Source: Bacteroidota bacterium (GTDB lineage: Bacteria; Bacteroidota; Ignavibacteria; Palsa-1295). From it: a stretch of 64,000 nt of DNA. Shown here in pieces: positions 13,207 to 23,483 of this stretch. Position 1 is the stretch's first letter. Each line of letters opens with the position of its first letter. The notes beneath the pieces are model-generated. The model was not told the origin of the DNA, ran no database searches, and saw only the letters and a list, made by a program, of their open reading frames with translations. Location: positions 32,605-96,604 of the forward strand of contig JAJPIO010000003.1 of assembly GCA_021324735.1 (NCBI GenBank), read 5' to 3'. Both the position numbers and the translations under genes were made by a program.

Positions 13207-14673
13207 TTAGGGACTGGGTGGAATCGGCTCGACCGGATGAATCTGTGGGGCCGACGACTTTTTCGAAGTTTTCGAATTTGTTGTCTGTTTTGAAGCACTC
13301 GACTGTGTCTGCTTTGAAGCAGGTTTTGAAGTAGGAGTTTTCACCGCACTATTACTTTGAGTTTTCTTTGCCATTGACTTCACACTCGTTTTTGTATTCC
13401 CTTTTAGAGTAGTTGCCGGCCTATTATTAGCAGACTTTGCATTAGCATTAACAGATTTTGCATTCACCTTTGCATTTGTTTGCGGTGAAGGGACGGCAGT
13501 TGGCAATGCTACTTTCGGAGCAGGCGGTGGTGGTGTCGAAGTAAGTTTTTGATAATCGACAGCGTTACCTCCCAATAACACGCGATCGCGCATGAGAACA
13601 AGGTCGCGAACCACAACGCTCGAGTTTTGTATCGTCGGCAGACCAGATAACGGTGTTCCGTTGAATGCCATCGAAACACTCTTCTGATTACCGATATTTA
13701 CCACGAATTTGGTACCGGCGTGGAACGTCTTTACTTCGCCTGGTTTCATCTCACCTTTATAGGCAGGAATACCATCCGGAGCGATCGAAACCCACACTGG
13801 CTGCGTCGCACGGATCATGAATTGAAGTGAGTCTTTTATCGCAGGAGCCGCCGCAACAGGCGGAGTCGCGGCTTTTTCTACTTTGCGTTCAACAGGAATT
13901 TGCGGCTTCTCCAATGGCGCTGGAACATACTCCTTGCTCGCTGCCGATTGCTCACTGCCAGTGTGCGACATACGGATCGCGAAATAAGCGGCAACAGCAA
14001 AGACCATTGCCAACAACGTGATCACAACATTGGTCGCCCTCTTGGATGTCCGTGCTTTGGAAACTCGCTGCGTTACTTCCGCAAAGATCGGTGATTCCTC
14101 TTTCTCAGGAGTTTCTTCCTTTCGAGGGGGTTCTACTTTCGGAGCTTCCGGTTTCCGTTCAAGCGGTGGTAAACCATGCCGCTCTCGACGGATATCCTCG
14201 GCCTCTTCCCATAAACTCTTGGACGTTAGTACCTCGAGTGCTTCTTTTCCCCCGGTTTCGACGAGATTAACGACACTCTCCGTGGTCTTTGTGACCGTCT
14301 TTACTGCAGATTTAACGGCCGTATTAGCGATCCTCGCCGTTTCCTTTGCAACTTGTGACAGTGGCGGTATATCCGGTCCCTTCCCGGCAGGATGGCTTAC
14401 CACGTTGGGATCGCGAGACGATCTACCCGCCGCCATTGGAGGTGGGGCGTATTCTGCTGGAAGCGGTACATTAAGCGATCGGGCATATTCCCTCACAAAG
14501 GCCATAACATAGGGGCCCTGTGGCAATGAGGTAAGGTCGCCCGCTTCGATCGCTTCTAAATGGCGACGATGAATTTTGATGGAGGACGCAATATCATCCA
14601 GGCTCCGCCGTTGTTTTTGGCGCTCCGACCGTAATTGCTCCCCAAATGACCGTAATGTATCCGCCGATGCCAT
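13207..14673 (-). CDS. RodZ-like HTH membrane protein with long Lys/Ser/Thr tail (488 aa)
   Basis: The N-terminal 65 residues are an HTH_25 domain of the RodZ type (RSERQKQRRSLDDIA, GPYVMAFVREYARS). A cytosolic linker precedes a single membrane helix near 215-235. A periplasmic DUF4115-like beta domain lies near 280-370 (RATQPVWVSI, PGEVKTF). RodZ links MreB to the cell-wall elongation machinery, so a cell-shape role is expected. Unusual is the last 95 or so residues: a low-complexity, highly basic, Asn/Ser/Thr/Lys-rich tail with NAKSVNANAKSANN-like repeats that standard RodZ lacks. It starts at an ATG and is first in the minus-strand run leading to ligA. Confidence 0.85.
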   Translation of the reverse strand: MASADTLRSFGEQLRSERQKQRRSLDDIASSIKIHRRHLEAIEAGDLTSLPQGPYVMAFVREYARSLNVPLPAEYAPPPMAAGRSSRDPNVVSHPAGKGPDIPPLSQVAKETARIANTAVKSAVKTVTKTTESVVNLVETGGKEALEVLTSKSLWEEAEDIRRERHGLPPLERKPEAPKVEPPRKEETPEKEESPIFAEVTQRVSKARTSKRATNVVITLLAMVFAVAAYFAIRMSHTGSEQSAASKEYVPAPLEKPQIPVERKVEKAATPPVAAAPAIKDSLQFMIRATQPVWVSIAPDGIPAYKGEMKPGEVKTFHAGTKFVVNIGNQKSVSMAFNGTPLSGLPTIQNSSVVVRDLVLMRDRVLLGGNAVDYQKLTSTPPPPAPKVALPTAVPSPQTNAKVNAKSVNANAKSANNRPATTLKGNTKTSVKSMAKKTQSNSAVKTPTSKPASKQTQSSASKQTTNSKTSKKSSAPQIHPVEPIPPSP

Positions 14674-14777
14674 CTATCTTGCCTCAAGATTGAACGCCGT
14701 ATATTGCTTTGATGGTTCAAAATTCATTGTAAATGAGCAAGTACTAACGATTTCATGCGAGCAAGCTTCCGCGGTGT

Positions 14778-14785
14778 TATATTTG
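14778..14785 (+). promoter_or_regulatory. Putative -7 promoter element for guaB (TATATTTG)
   Basis: This is an exact match to the Bacteroidota -7 consensus TAnnTTTG, 60 bases ahead of the guaB ATG in the 172-base divergent gap. A TTT triplet at 14751-14753 could be part of a -33 element, but the spacing is longer than the usual 19-21, so the call is tentative. Confidence 0.35.
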
Positions 14786-14803
14786 CACGAAAAACTATTT
14801 TGA

Positions 14804-17369
<2,566 letters not shown>

Positions 17370-17394
17370 TCAGTTGGTGTTTTTTTGGCAATCA

Positions 17395-17419
17395 TTGCAA
17401 GATTAGCGACGGCTTGCAA
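17395..17419. promoter_or_regulatory. Paired TTGCAA motifs in the egtD/nitrilase divergent region
   Basis: Two copies of the self-complementary hexamer TTGCAA (17395-17400 and 17414-17419) have centres 19 bases apart, about two helical turns, in the only non-coding gap between the divergent egtD gene and the seven-gene operon. The layout suits a dimeric regulator, but this is inference from symmetry alone. Confidence 0.25.
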
Positions 17420-17498
17420 ATCTAAGGACACTTTGGGTTGCGTTTTTGGGATTGTTCTTCCGAGTTTTGCCTTTTCACTATAGGTTTTCGCCCTCACT

Positions 17499-18386
17499 AT
17501 GCGTAACATCCGCATTGCCACCGTCTCATTCCTTATGGAAGATGAGCCTCATTCGGTTGAGATGAATCTCGATCGAATTGCTTCATATATTAAAGAGGCC
17601 AGCCATAATGGGGCCAACATCGTGTGCCTGCCCGAGACGGTAACCACTAATGGTGTCGCCAACGTTAAAGCCGAGACCGATGGCTACCTCCATTGGACCG
17701 ATTTCTTTGTCACGGAAGCGATTAGAAACTCCATTGCGATCGTTGCCCCATTTTTCGTCCGAGAGGGCAATGCAATATATAATCAGGCAACGATTTTCGG
17801 TCCCGTTGGGAATACCCTCGGTTATTACCGCAAAATTCAACCGACGGGTTCAGAAGCGAAATGGGTTACTCCTGGTAGCTCTTTTCCAGTTATCGATCTT
17901 GGTTTTGCAAAGGTCGGCATTATGATCTGCATGGACATCTACTTCCCGGAGATCGCTCGCATTTATGCGATGAAGGGGATCGATATCCTCTTTTGGCCCA
18001 CGACAACGCATGGCCCCACACAGAATGGCCTGGAAGCACAACTACGGTCACGAGCGATCGATAACTCGTTGTATATCGTAGAATCTAATCTCGCCGGGCA
18101 CCCGCCGTATGCACCGTATAACGGCCGATTCTATCCGGGCAATGCTCGTATCGTTGATTTTAACGGTGATATTATTGTGCAAAGCGGCCGTCGGGCCGGT
18201 GTCGCAGTCGCTACCATCGATCTCGACGAGCGGCGCAAGACAGCCGATGTGGTACTGATCCACGAACAAGATGACACTCGTGCGGACCTGGAAGCATTAG
18301 TTCGAATGGACCTTTACTCGAAAGAGTACGGAGAGATCGCTAAGCATCAGCAACGGTATTACGAGAGCTTAAAGAATAACACATGA
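17499..18386 (+). CDS. Nitrilase-superfamily amidohydrolase (carbon-nitrogen hydrolase)
   Basis: Hydrolyses a carbon-nitrogen bond through a thioester intermediate. The Glu-Lys-Cys triad is complete: E46 in IVCLPETVTT, K112 in YYRKIQPTG and C144 in IMICMDIYFPE. Its 295 residues match single-domain amidases such as N-carbamoyl-amino-acid or N-carbamoylputrescine amidases. The substrate cannot be read from sequence. It is the first gene of the operon: its stop overlaps the next start (ATGA). The neighbouring racemase-like and aldolase-like enzymes suggest an imported acylated or carbamoylated nitrogen compound. Confidence 0.9.
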   Translation: MRNIRIATVSFLMEDEPHSVEMNLDRIASYIKEASHNGANIVCLPETVTTNGVANVKAETDGYLHWTDFFVTEAIRNSIAIVAPFFVREGNAIYNQATIFGPVGNTLGYYRKIQPTGSEAKWVTPGSSFPVIDLGFAKVGIMICMDIYFPEIARIYAMKGIDILFWPTTTHGPTQNGLEAQLRSRAIDNSLYIVESNLAGHPPYAPYNGRFYPGNARIVDFNGDIIVQSGRRAGVAVATIDLDERRKTADVVLIHEQDDTRADLEALVRMDLYSKEYGEIAKHQQRYYESLKNNT

Positions 18387-19669
18387 GGTTGCGTCTATTA
18401 TTAGTTCTGGTTGTGGGTTGTTTTCTTGTCTCTTGTGGTCAGGAGAAAGCAACCGATGGCAAAGTTCACCTGAAGCTTACTCATTTTTATCTCGATCAAA
18501 AAGATACCTGGCAGCACGATGTGATCGAGCCGTTTATGAAGACCCATCCTGGAATCGATGTGGAGGTCGAAGCGATACCGTTCGGACTGTACACGACCAA
18601 GATCTTATCAGCGGCGGCAAGTGGCACCTCGATCGGCGATGTTATTTTGATAGACGATTGGTTCGGTCAGGATCTTTTCAAACGCAACTACACGATCTCA
18701 CTCGATAGCTTTTATCATCGCGATCTTCACGATAGCGATTTCTTTACCCAGTTTTTTACCGTCTGGCGAAAAGGCAATGTGGCAAGCGGCCCACTTATGG
18801 CAATGCCTGCTTCGGGTGGAGTCACCGCCCTTTTTTATAACAAAGATCTTTTTGATAAAGCGGGTTTAAAGTATCCCGATTCCACCTGGACCTATGCCAC
18901 GCTTCTCGATGCTGCCCGTAAGCTAACCAATAATGCAGCTAACCCGCAGGACAAAACGTGGGGGCTTCTTGTCGACGATGGCCTTTTTACTGGTATAGAT
19001 ACATACATTTATTCCAACGGCGGCAAAATATTATCGGACGATAAGACCCGTAGTGCCATGATGGAACCGGCTACTCTTTCCACCATGCAATCGTATGTCG
19101 ATCTGGTGCAAAAAGAACATGTCGCACCTCCACCAGACCCGTCGCAAGTGTTGGGGCAGAAATTCCTTCTCGGGCATGCAGGAATGATGCTTCACATCGA
19201 TTTTGCGAAGACTGAACTTACACACGCCACATTTAAGTGGGACTTAACGGCCCCTCCGCGGGGCAGCACTGGTCTTGCCGATCGCCAGAACGGTCAGGCG
19301 TTCGGTATCGCCCGTACCTGCGAACATCCGGATTCTGCATGGGAGCTTATTAAATGGATTGTCACACTACCTACCAAGAAGGGAATTAACGATCTCTTCT
19401 TTTCTGCCATGCCACTATACAAACCTCTCGCTTATTCCAGCGAATATCTGGATGGCACACCTAAATGTGATCGAAGGGCGCTTCTCGATATCAATAAGTC
19501 AGGACATCTCTTCACCCTCATAACACCGGGCTGGCAAGAGTGGCGCGATCACGGCTTTATACCGAACGTGCAAGACATGCTTGCTGGCCGTAAATCGGTT
19601 CACGATGGTTGTGCTGCCATCGATGCGAAGATCAGTGAGGTCTTAAGCCGGAGTGCAACATCGCCGTGA
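18383..19669 (+). CDS. ABC transporter substrate-binding lipoprotein (family 1, sugar type)
   Basis: An extracytoplasmic solute receptor. It begins with a lipoprotein signal peptide and lipobox LVSC (Cys18). The body shows the type 1 solute-binding features of the MalE/UgpB class: an early HDVIEPFMKTHPGIDVEVE strand, MAMPASGGVTALFYNKDLF near 135-150, and CEHPDSAWELIKWI near 315. Such receptors usually bind sugars, polyols or glycerophosphodiesters. It overlaps the nitrilase gene by 4 bases and the first permease gene by 4 bases (GTGA). Confidence 0.92.
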   Translation: MRLRLLLVLVVGCFLVSCGQEKATDGKVHLKLTHFYLDQKDTWQHDVIEPFMKTHPGIDVEVEAIPFGLYTTKILSAAASGTSIGDVILIDDWFGQDLFKRNYTISLDSFYHRDLHDSDFFTQFFTVWRKGNVASGPLMAMPASGGVTALFYNKDLFDKAGLKYPDSTWTYATLLDAARKLTNNAANPQDKTWGLLVDDGLFTGIDTYIYSNGGKILSDDKTRSAMMEPATLSTMQSYVDLVQKEHVAPPPDPSQVLGQKFLLGHAGMMLHIDFAKTELTHATFKWDLTAPPRGSTGLADRQNGQAFGIARTCEHPDSAWELIKWIVTLPTKKGINDLFFSAMPLYKPLAYSSEYLDGTPKCDRRALLDINKSGHLFTLITPGWQEWRDHGFIPNVQDMLAGRKSVHDGCAAIDAKISEVLSRSATSP

Positions 19670-20526
19670 GATCACGATCGGCCCTTTGGTATATTCTTCC
19701 CATTTTTATTGGCCTTTCGGTTTTTACGGTTGGGCCAGTAGTGGCGTCGCTCATTCTTTCTTTTACACATTATGGGATAAGCGAGACTCCAACATTTATC
19801 GGGACTGCTAATTACGTTGAATTGCTTCGCTCCAGTCTATTTTGGCAGGTACTCGGCAATACATTGTATTACGTGCTGCTCTATGTACCTGCCAGTATTG
19901 TCGTTTCGCTTGCACTGGCGCTGTTGATCGAAAAGAAAATTCGTGGCATCGCGATCTTTCGCACCATCTATTTTTTGCCGGTTGTAACCTCTATGGTAGC
20001 GGGCGCCATCATCTGGTCATGGCTCTATAATAGTGACATTGGCCTATTGAATTACATACTCTCTCTTCTGGGGATCACCGGCCCTAAATGGCTGCAGGAT
20101 CCTCATTGGGCGTTGCCGGCTATTGCGATCATGAGCATCTGGAAGAATGCCGGATACAACATGATGATTTTTCTTGCCGGGCTTTCAACGATTCCCAAAG
20201 ATTACCATGAAGCTGCCCGCCTCGATGGTGCGCGTTCATGGTATCGATTCCTGTACGTCACACTTCCCTTGCTTTCCCCTGTAACGTTCTTCGTACTCGC
20301 CGTTACAACGATCGGTGCGTTTCAAGTTTTTGAACAGACCTTCGTCATGACGAATGGTGGCCCGGGCACATCCACACTCACATTGAGTTATTATATTTGG
20401 CAAACAGCGTTCAAATTTTTTGATCTTGGCAGTGCCAGTGCGTTGGGTTATCTCTTCTTTGTGCTGATAGTGATCGTCACAGCCCTGCAGTTTCTTATTC
20501 GGCGTAAATGGGTCGTCCAGCAATAA
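19666..20526 (+). CDS. ABC transporter permease, MalF/UgpA type
   Basis: Inner-membrane permease, 286 residues with about six transmembrane helices. The EAA loop that docks the ATPase is clear (YHEAARLDGARSWYRFLYVTLPLL). The GTG start at 19666 overlaps the binding-protein stop, implying translational coupling. It pairs with the next gene to form the heterodimeric channel. No ATP-binding subunit is encoded in the cluster, so a shared MsmX/UgpC-type ATPase elsewhere is expected. Confidence 0.93.
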   Translation: MRSRSALWYILPIFIGLSVFTVGPVVASLILSFTHYGISETPTFIGTANYVELLRSSLFWQVLGNTLYYVLLYVPASIVVSLALALLIEKKIRGIAIFRTIYFLPVVTSMVAGAIIWSWLYNSDIGLLNYILSLLGITGPKWLQDPHWALPAIAIMSIWKNAGYNMMIFLAGLSTIPKDYHEAARLDGARSWYRFLYVTLPLLSPVTFFVLAVTTIGAFQVFEQTFVMTNGGPGTSTLTLSYYIWQTAFKFFDLGSASALGYLFFVLIVIVTALQFLIRRKWVVQQ

Positions 20527-21359
20527 GGGCTTCGAAGTCCTTGCATTACATAGCGCTCCTCGTGGTGGCGCTTGTAATGCTTGTACCCTTTTTATGGATG
20601 ATCGTTACATCGCTTCAGTCACCGGAAACACTCGTAAAATTTCCACCGGACCTCATCCTAACGTCGCCGAAGTTCTCGAATTACTCAGAGGTCTTTCGCG
20701 ATCTAACGATCGGTACGTTCTTCTTTAACTCGATCAAAATATCCTTACTGGGAACGCTCGGCGAATTACTCGCGGCTTCTCTTGCGGCATTTGCTTTTGC
20801 TCGAATGGAGTTTCGGGGCAAGAAGATCCTTTTTGCCGTTCTTCTTTCTACCATGATGATCCCATTTCAGGTAACCATGATACCGGTCTATATTATAATG
20901 AAATGGCTGGGATGGCTTGATTCCCATGCATCCCTCATCATTCCACATTTTTTCGGAGGCGCTTTTGCTTCGGGTGCGTTTGGAGTATTCCTGTTACGGC
21001 AGTTCTTTGAATCGATACCTCGCGAGTTAGAAGATGCTTCTCGAATTGACGGCGCAAGCCGCTTCCGCTTTTTCACGACCATTCTACTTCCACTTTCGAA
21101 GCCGGCGCTCGCGGTACTCGCTTTGTTCGTCTTTATGGGAATTTGGAATGACTTGCTTAGTCCGGTGCTGTTCCTGTCGAGCGAAGAAAAAATGCCGCTT
21201 ACGTTTGGGCTTGCAATACTACAAACCGTTCAGCATAATTTCCGGTACGATCTTCTCATGGCTGGCACACTTATCAGCATTGTCCCTATTCTCATCGTTT
21301 ATATTATATCCCAGCGGTTCGTAACCAATGCATTTTTGCGGACCGGAGTAAAAGGTTGA
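20508..21359 (+). CDS. ABC transporter permease, MalG/UgpE type
   Basis: The second permease half, 283 residues with six predicted helices and an EAA-like loop (LEDASRIDGASRFRFFTTILLPLSK has the expected spacing, written here only by its ends LEDASRIDGA and ILLPLSK). The ATG at 20508 lies 19 bases inside the preceding gene, and its stop abuts the enolase-superfamily gene. The C-terminus (SQRFVTNAFLRTGVKG) is typical of MalG-like proteins. Function is import with the two preceding gene products. Confidence 0.93.
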   Translation: MGRPAIRASKSLHYIALLVVALVMLVPFLWMIVTSLQSPETLVKFPPDLILTSPKFSNYSEVFRDLTIGTFFFNSIKISLLGTLGELLAASLAAFAFARMEFRGKKILFAVLLSTMMIPFQVTMIPVYIIMKWLGWLDSHASLIIPHFFGGAFASGAFGVFLLRQFFESIPRELEDASRIDGASRFRFFTTILLPLSKPALAVLALFVFMGIWNDLLSPVLFLSSEEKMPLTFGLAILQTVQHNFRYDLLMAGTLISIVPILIVYIISQRFVTNAFLRTGVKG

Positions 21360-21361
21360 CA

Positions 21362-22489
21362 ATGCGAGAGACCGAGATCAAGATCGAATGTGCTGTTCTT
21401 CGTCGTGTCAGTGTGCCCATGCGAGAGCCGTTTCGCATCTCGAACGGTGTTGTGCATGAAAAAGAAAGCATTATTGTGGAGCTTCACTCGGACTCCTTTA
21501 TCGGATATGGTGAAGCATCTCCCATGAGTGGCTCGTTCTATTCTGTAGAAACGCCGGAGACGACGTGGCAGGCGCTTACACAGGGCCTCGTCCCGGACAT
21601 TCTTACTCGAACAATCCAAAATCCTGTCGAATATGCGAACGTGCTGGACGCCTATATCAAAGAGCCATTTGCTCGAGCTGGAATAGAAGGAGCCGTTTGG
21701 GATCTTACTGCTAAAAAGCTCGGAACAAGCTTAAACGAATTATTCCGCGCCCCCAAAGGACGAATAGCTTCCGGACTGGCTATAGGTATCTACGATTCAA
21801 TCGACAAATTGCTTGCCGCGATCGCTCGATATTTGCCAGATGGTTATCAGCGCCTTAAGATCAAGATCGCTCCCGGTTGGGATATTGAGCCGCTCACCGC
21901 AGTCCGGAAGCGCTTCGGAAATATCCCGCTAATGGTCGATGCCAATGCTGCGTATAACCTGAGAGAGCATCGAGAGATACTTCGCTCCCTCGACGCTTTC
22001 GATCTTATGATGATCGAGCAGCCACTTGCGGCGGGAGCGCTTTCAGATATGGCTGAGCTTGCCTCACTCCTTCGAACGCCACTTTGTGCCGATGAATCGG
22101 CCGATTCTCTGACCGCTTTGGAAGAGATCATTCGCCTTAAAGCGGCTTCTATTATAAATATTAAAGTACAGCGCGTAGGTGGCCTTTGGAATGCAAAACG
22201 AATGCACGATAGAGCCCACCAAACGGGATTACAGTGTTGGTTAGGTACGATGCCTGAGTTAGGAATTGCAAGTACTCAGGCCTTATCACTGGCCACCCTG
22301 CCGGGATTCGTTTATCCGACCGATATCGAGGCGAGTTCGCGCTGGTTCGTCGATGATATTATTCGGCCTCTTATACAGATTTCTAATGACGGATTCATTG
22401 TTTCAGATGACTCTTCACCAATGCCATTTTCCGTCGATCGGCAAAAGTTGAAGCGATATACGATCGAAACAAAAGAATTTCGAGCTTAG
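21362..22489 (+). CDS. Enolase-superfamily enzyme, OSBS/N-acylamino-acid racemase type
   Basis: A mandelate-racemase/muconate-lactonizing-group enzyme abstracting an alpha proton next to a carboxylate. Residues counted from the ATG at 21362: K166-I-K168 (acid/base), metal ligands D193, E219 and D244, and opposing lysine K268. Segments such as KIKIAPGWDIEPL, MMIEQPLA, INIKVQRVGG and TDIEASSRW closely follow the o-succinylbenzoate synthase/NAAAR branch. An AAAGG ribosome site precedes this ATG; a TTG six bases upstream overlaps the permease stop. With no menaquinone genes nearby and an amidohydrolase in the operon, racemisation of an N-acyl amino acid is more likely than OSBS, but this is inference. 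Confidence 0.85.
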   Translation: MRETEIKIECAVLRRVSVPMREPFRISNGVVHEKESIIVELHSDSFIGYGEASPMSGSFYSVETPETTWQALTQGLVPDILTRTIQNPVEYANVLDAYIKEPFARAGIEGAVWDLTAKKLGTSLNELFRAPKGRIASGLAIGIYDSIDKLLAAIARYLPDGYQRLKIKIAPGWDIEPLTAVRKRFGNIPLMVDANAAYNLREHREILRSLDAFDLMMIEQPLAAGALSDMAELASLLRTPLCADESADSLTALEEIIRLKAASIINIKVQRVGGLWNAKRMHDRAHQTGLQCWLGTMPELGIASTQALSLATLPGFVYPTDIEASSRWFVDDIIRPLIQISNDGFIVSDDSSPMPFSVDRQKLKRYTIETKEFRA

Positions 22490-22492
22490 CGT

Positions 22493-23479
22493 ATGAAATC
22501 GCGTGACCTAATCGGCGAACTTCGCCACCGGCTGATCCCTGCCCTTCCTGTTCCATTTACCCAGGAACGCACCATCGATCTCGATTCGCATATCCGAATG
22601 GCGGAATACATTCAGGATATGCCTGTCCCTGGTGTTGCGGTATGGGCACATACAGGTCGAGGTCTCTATTTAACAGAAGAGGAGCGCGCTACTGTACTAA
22701 CACATTGGCGAGAGTCGCTGCCTCAATCGGTGATCGTCGCAGGCGCAGGATGTCCCAGTTCGAATGGTGAGCGAGCGAAGTCAGATGACGAGTATATCGC
22801 GCACGCACGAGCAATGGCAGAACATGCACGAGCACTCGGTGCAGATGCTATCCTATGCCATCCACCTACTCGTTTCTGGGACCGCCCCGAACGAGAGCGC
22901 GAAGAAGCTATTCTTCAGTATCATAGTGAACTCGCAAAAGCCGGTCTACCTCTAATACTGTTTTATCTTTACGAGGCTGCAGGCGGACTTAGCTACTCTT
23001 CAAGAGTTATCTCATTACTATTTAACCTCCCCAATGTCGTTGGTATTAAGATCGCGACGTTGGATAGTGTGATGACCTTTCAGGATCTTGCGACGTCGAT
23101 CAAATCCGAGTATCCGGAGAAACTGCTTATTTCTGGCGAAGACCGGTTTCTTGGCTATTCGTTAATGGCTGGTGCCGATTCTGCACTGGTTGGAATGGGA
23201 TCTGCCCTTACAGCCCTGCAGGCGGATATGATGAAAGCCTACTACACGCAAGCCTTTGACGATTTCCATTACCGTTCGCGATACATCGATCGATTCTGGA
23301 TGACAACGTTCATGGATCCCATGGAAGGTTACATTAGCCGAATGCTCTATGCGTTGTCGTGGCTTGGTGTTGTTTCCTCCCACGCGGTCTACGATCCGTG
23401 GGGACCAACGTTATCGGATTCCGATATTGACCGAGTTGGCGATTTTTTGACCGCATTACCCACCGAGTTAAAGCATTAA
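22493..23479 (+). CDS. DapA/N-acetylneuraminate-lyase-family aldolase or dehydratase
   Basis: A class I, Schiff-base TIM barrel of 328 residues. The lysine expected to bind the substrate carbonyl is K186 in NVVGIKIATL. The conserved tyrosine is Y158 or Y160 in LILFYLYEAAG. The substrate-carboxylate loop, normally GTTGE in DapA, is altered to HTGRGLYLTEEE, so this is unlikely to be the lysine-pathway enzyme and probably handles a different 2-oxo acid. It lies 3 bases after the enolase-superfamily gene and 4 bases before the flavoprotein gene. An aldol cleavage or dehydration step in the same pathway is inferred. Confidence 0.85.
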   Translation: MKSRDLIGELRHRLIPALPVPFTQERTIDLDSHIRMAEYIQDMPVPGVAVWAHTGRGLYLTEEERATVLTHWRESLPQSVIVAGAGCPSSNGERAKSDDEYIAHARAMAEHARALGADAILCHPPTRFWDRPEREREEAILQYHSELAKAGLPLILFYLYEAAGGLSYSSRVISLLFNLPNVVGIKIATLDSVMTFQDLATSIKSEYPEKLLISGEDRFLGYSLMAGADSALVGMGSALTALQADMMKAYYTQAFDDFHYRSRYIDRFWMTTFMDPMEGYISRMLYALSWLGVVSSHAVYDPWGPTLSDSDIDRVGDFLTALPTELKH

Positions 23480-23483
23480 TACG

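Noticed and set aside
14018..14512. 164-codon plus-strand frame inside the rodZ-like gene
   Set aside because: Ser/Thr/Gly-rich mirror of the coding strand, no start signal.
18383..21359. ATP-binding subunit for the ABC transporter
   Set aside because: Looked for Walker A/ABC signature frames in and around the operon; none present.
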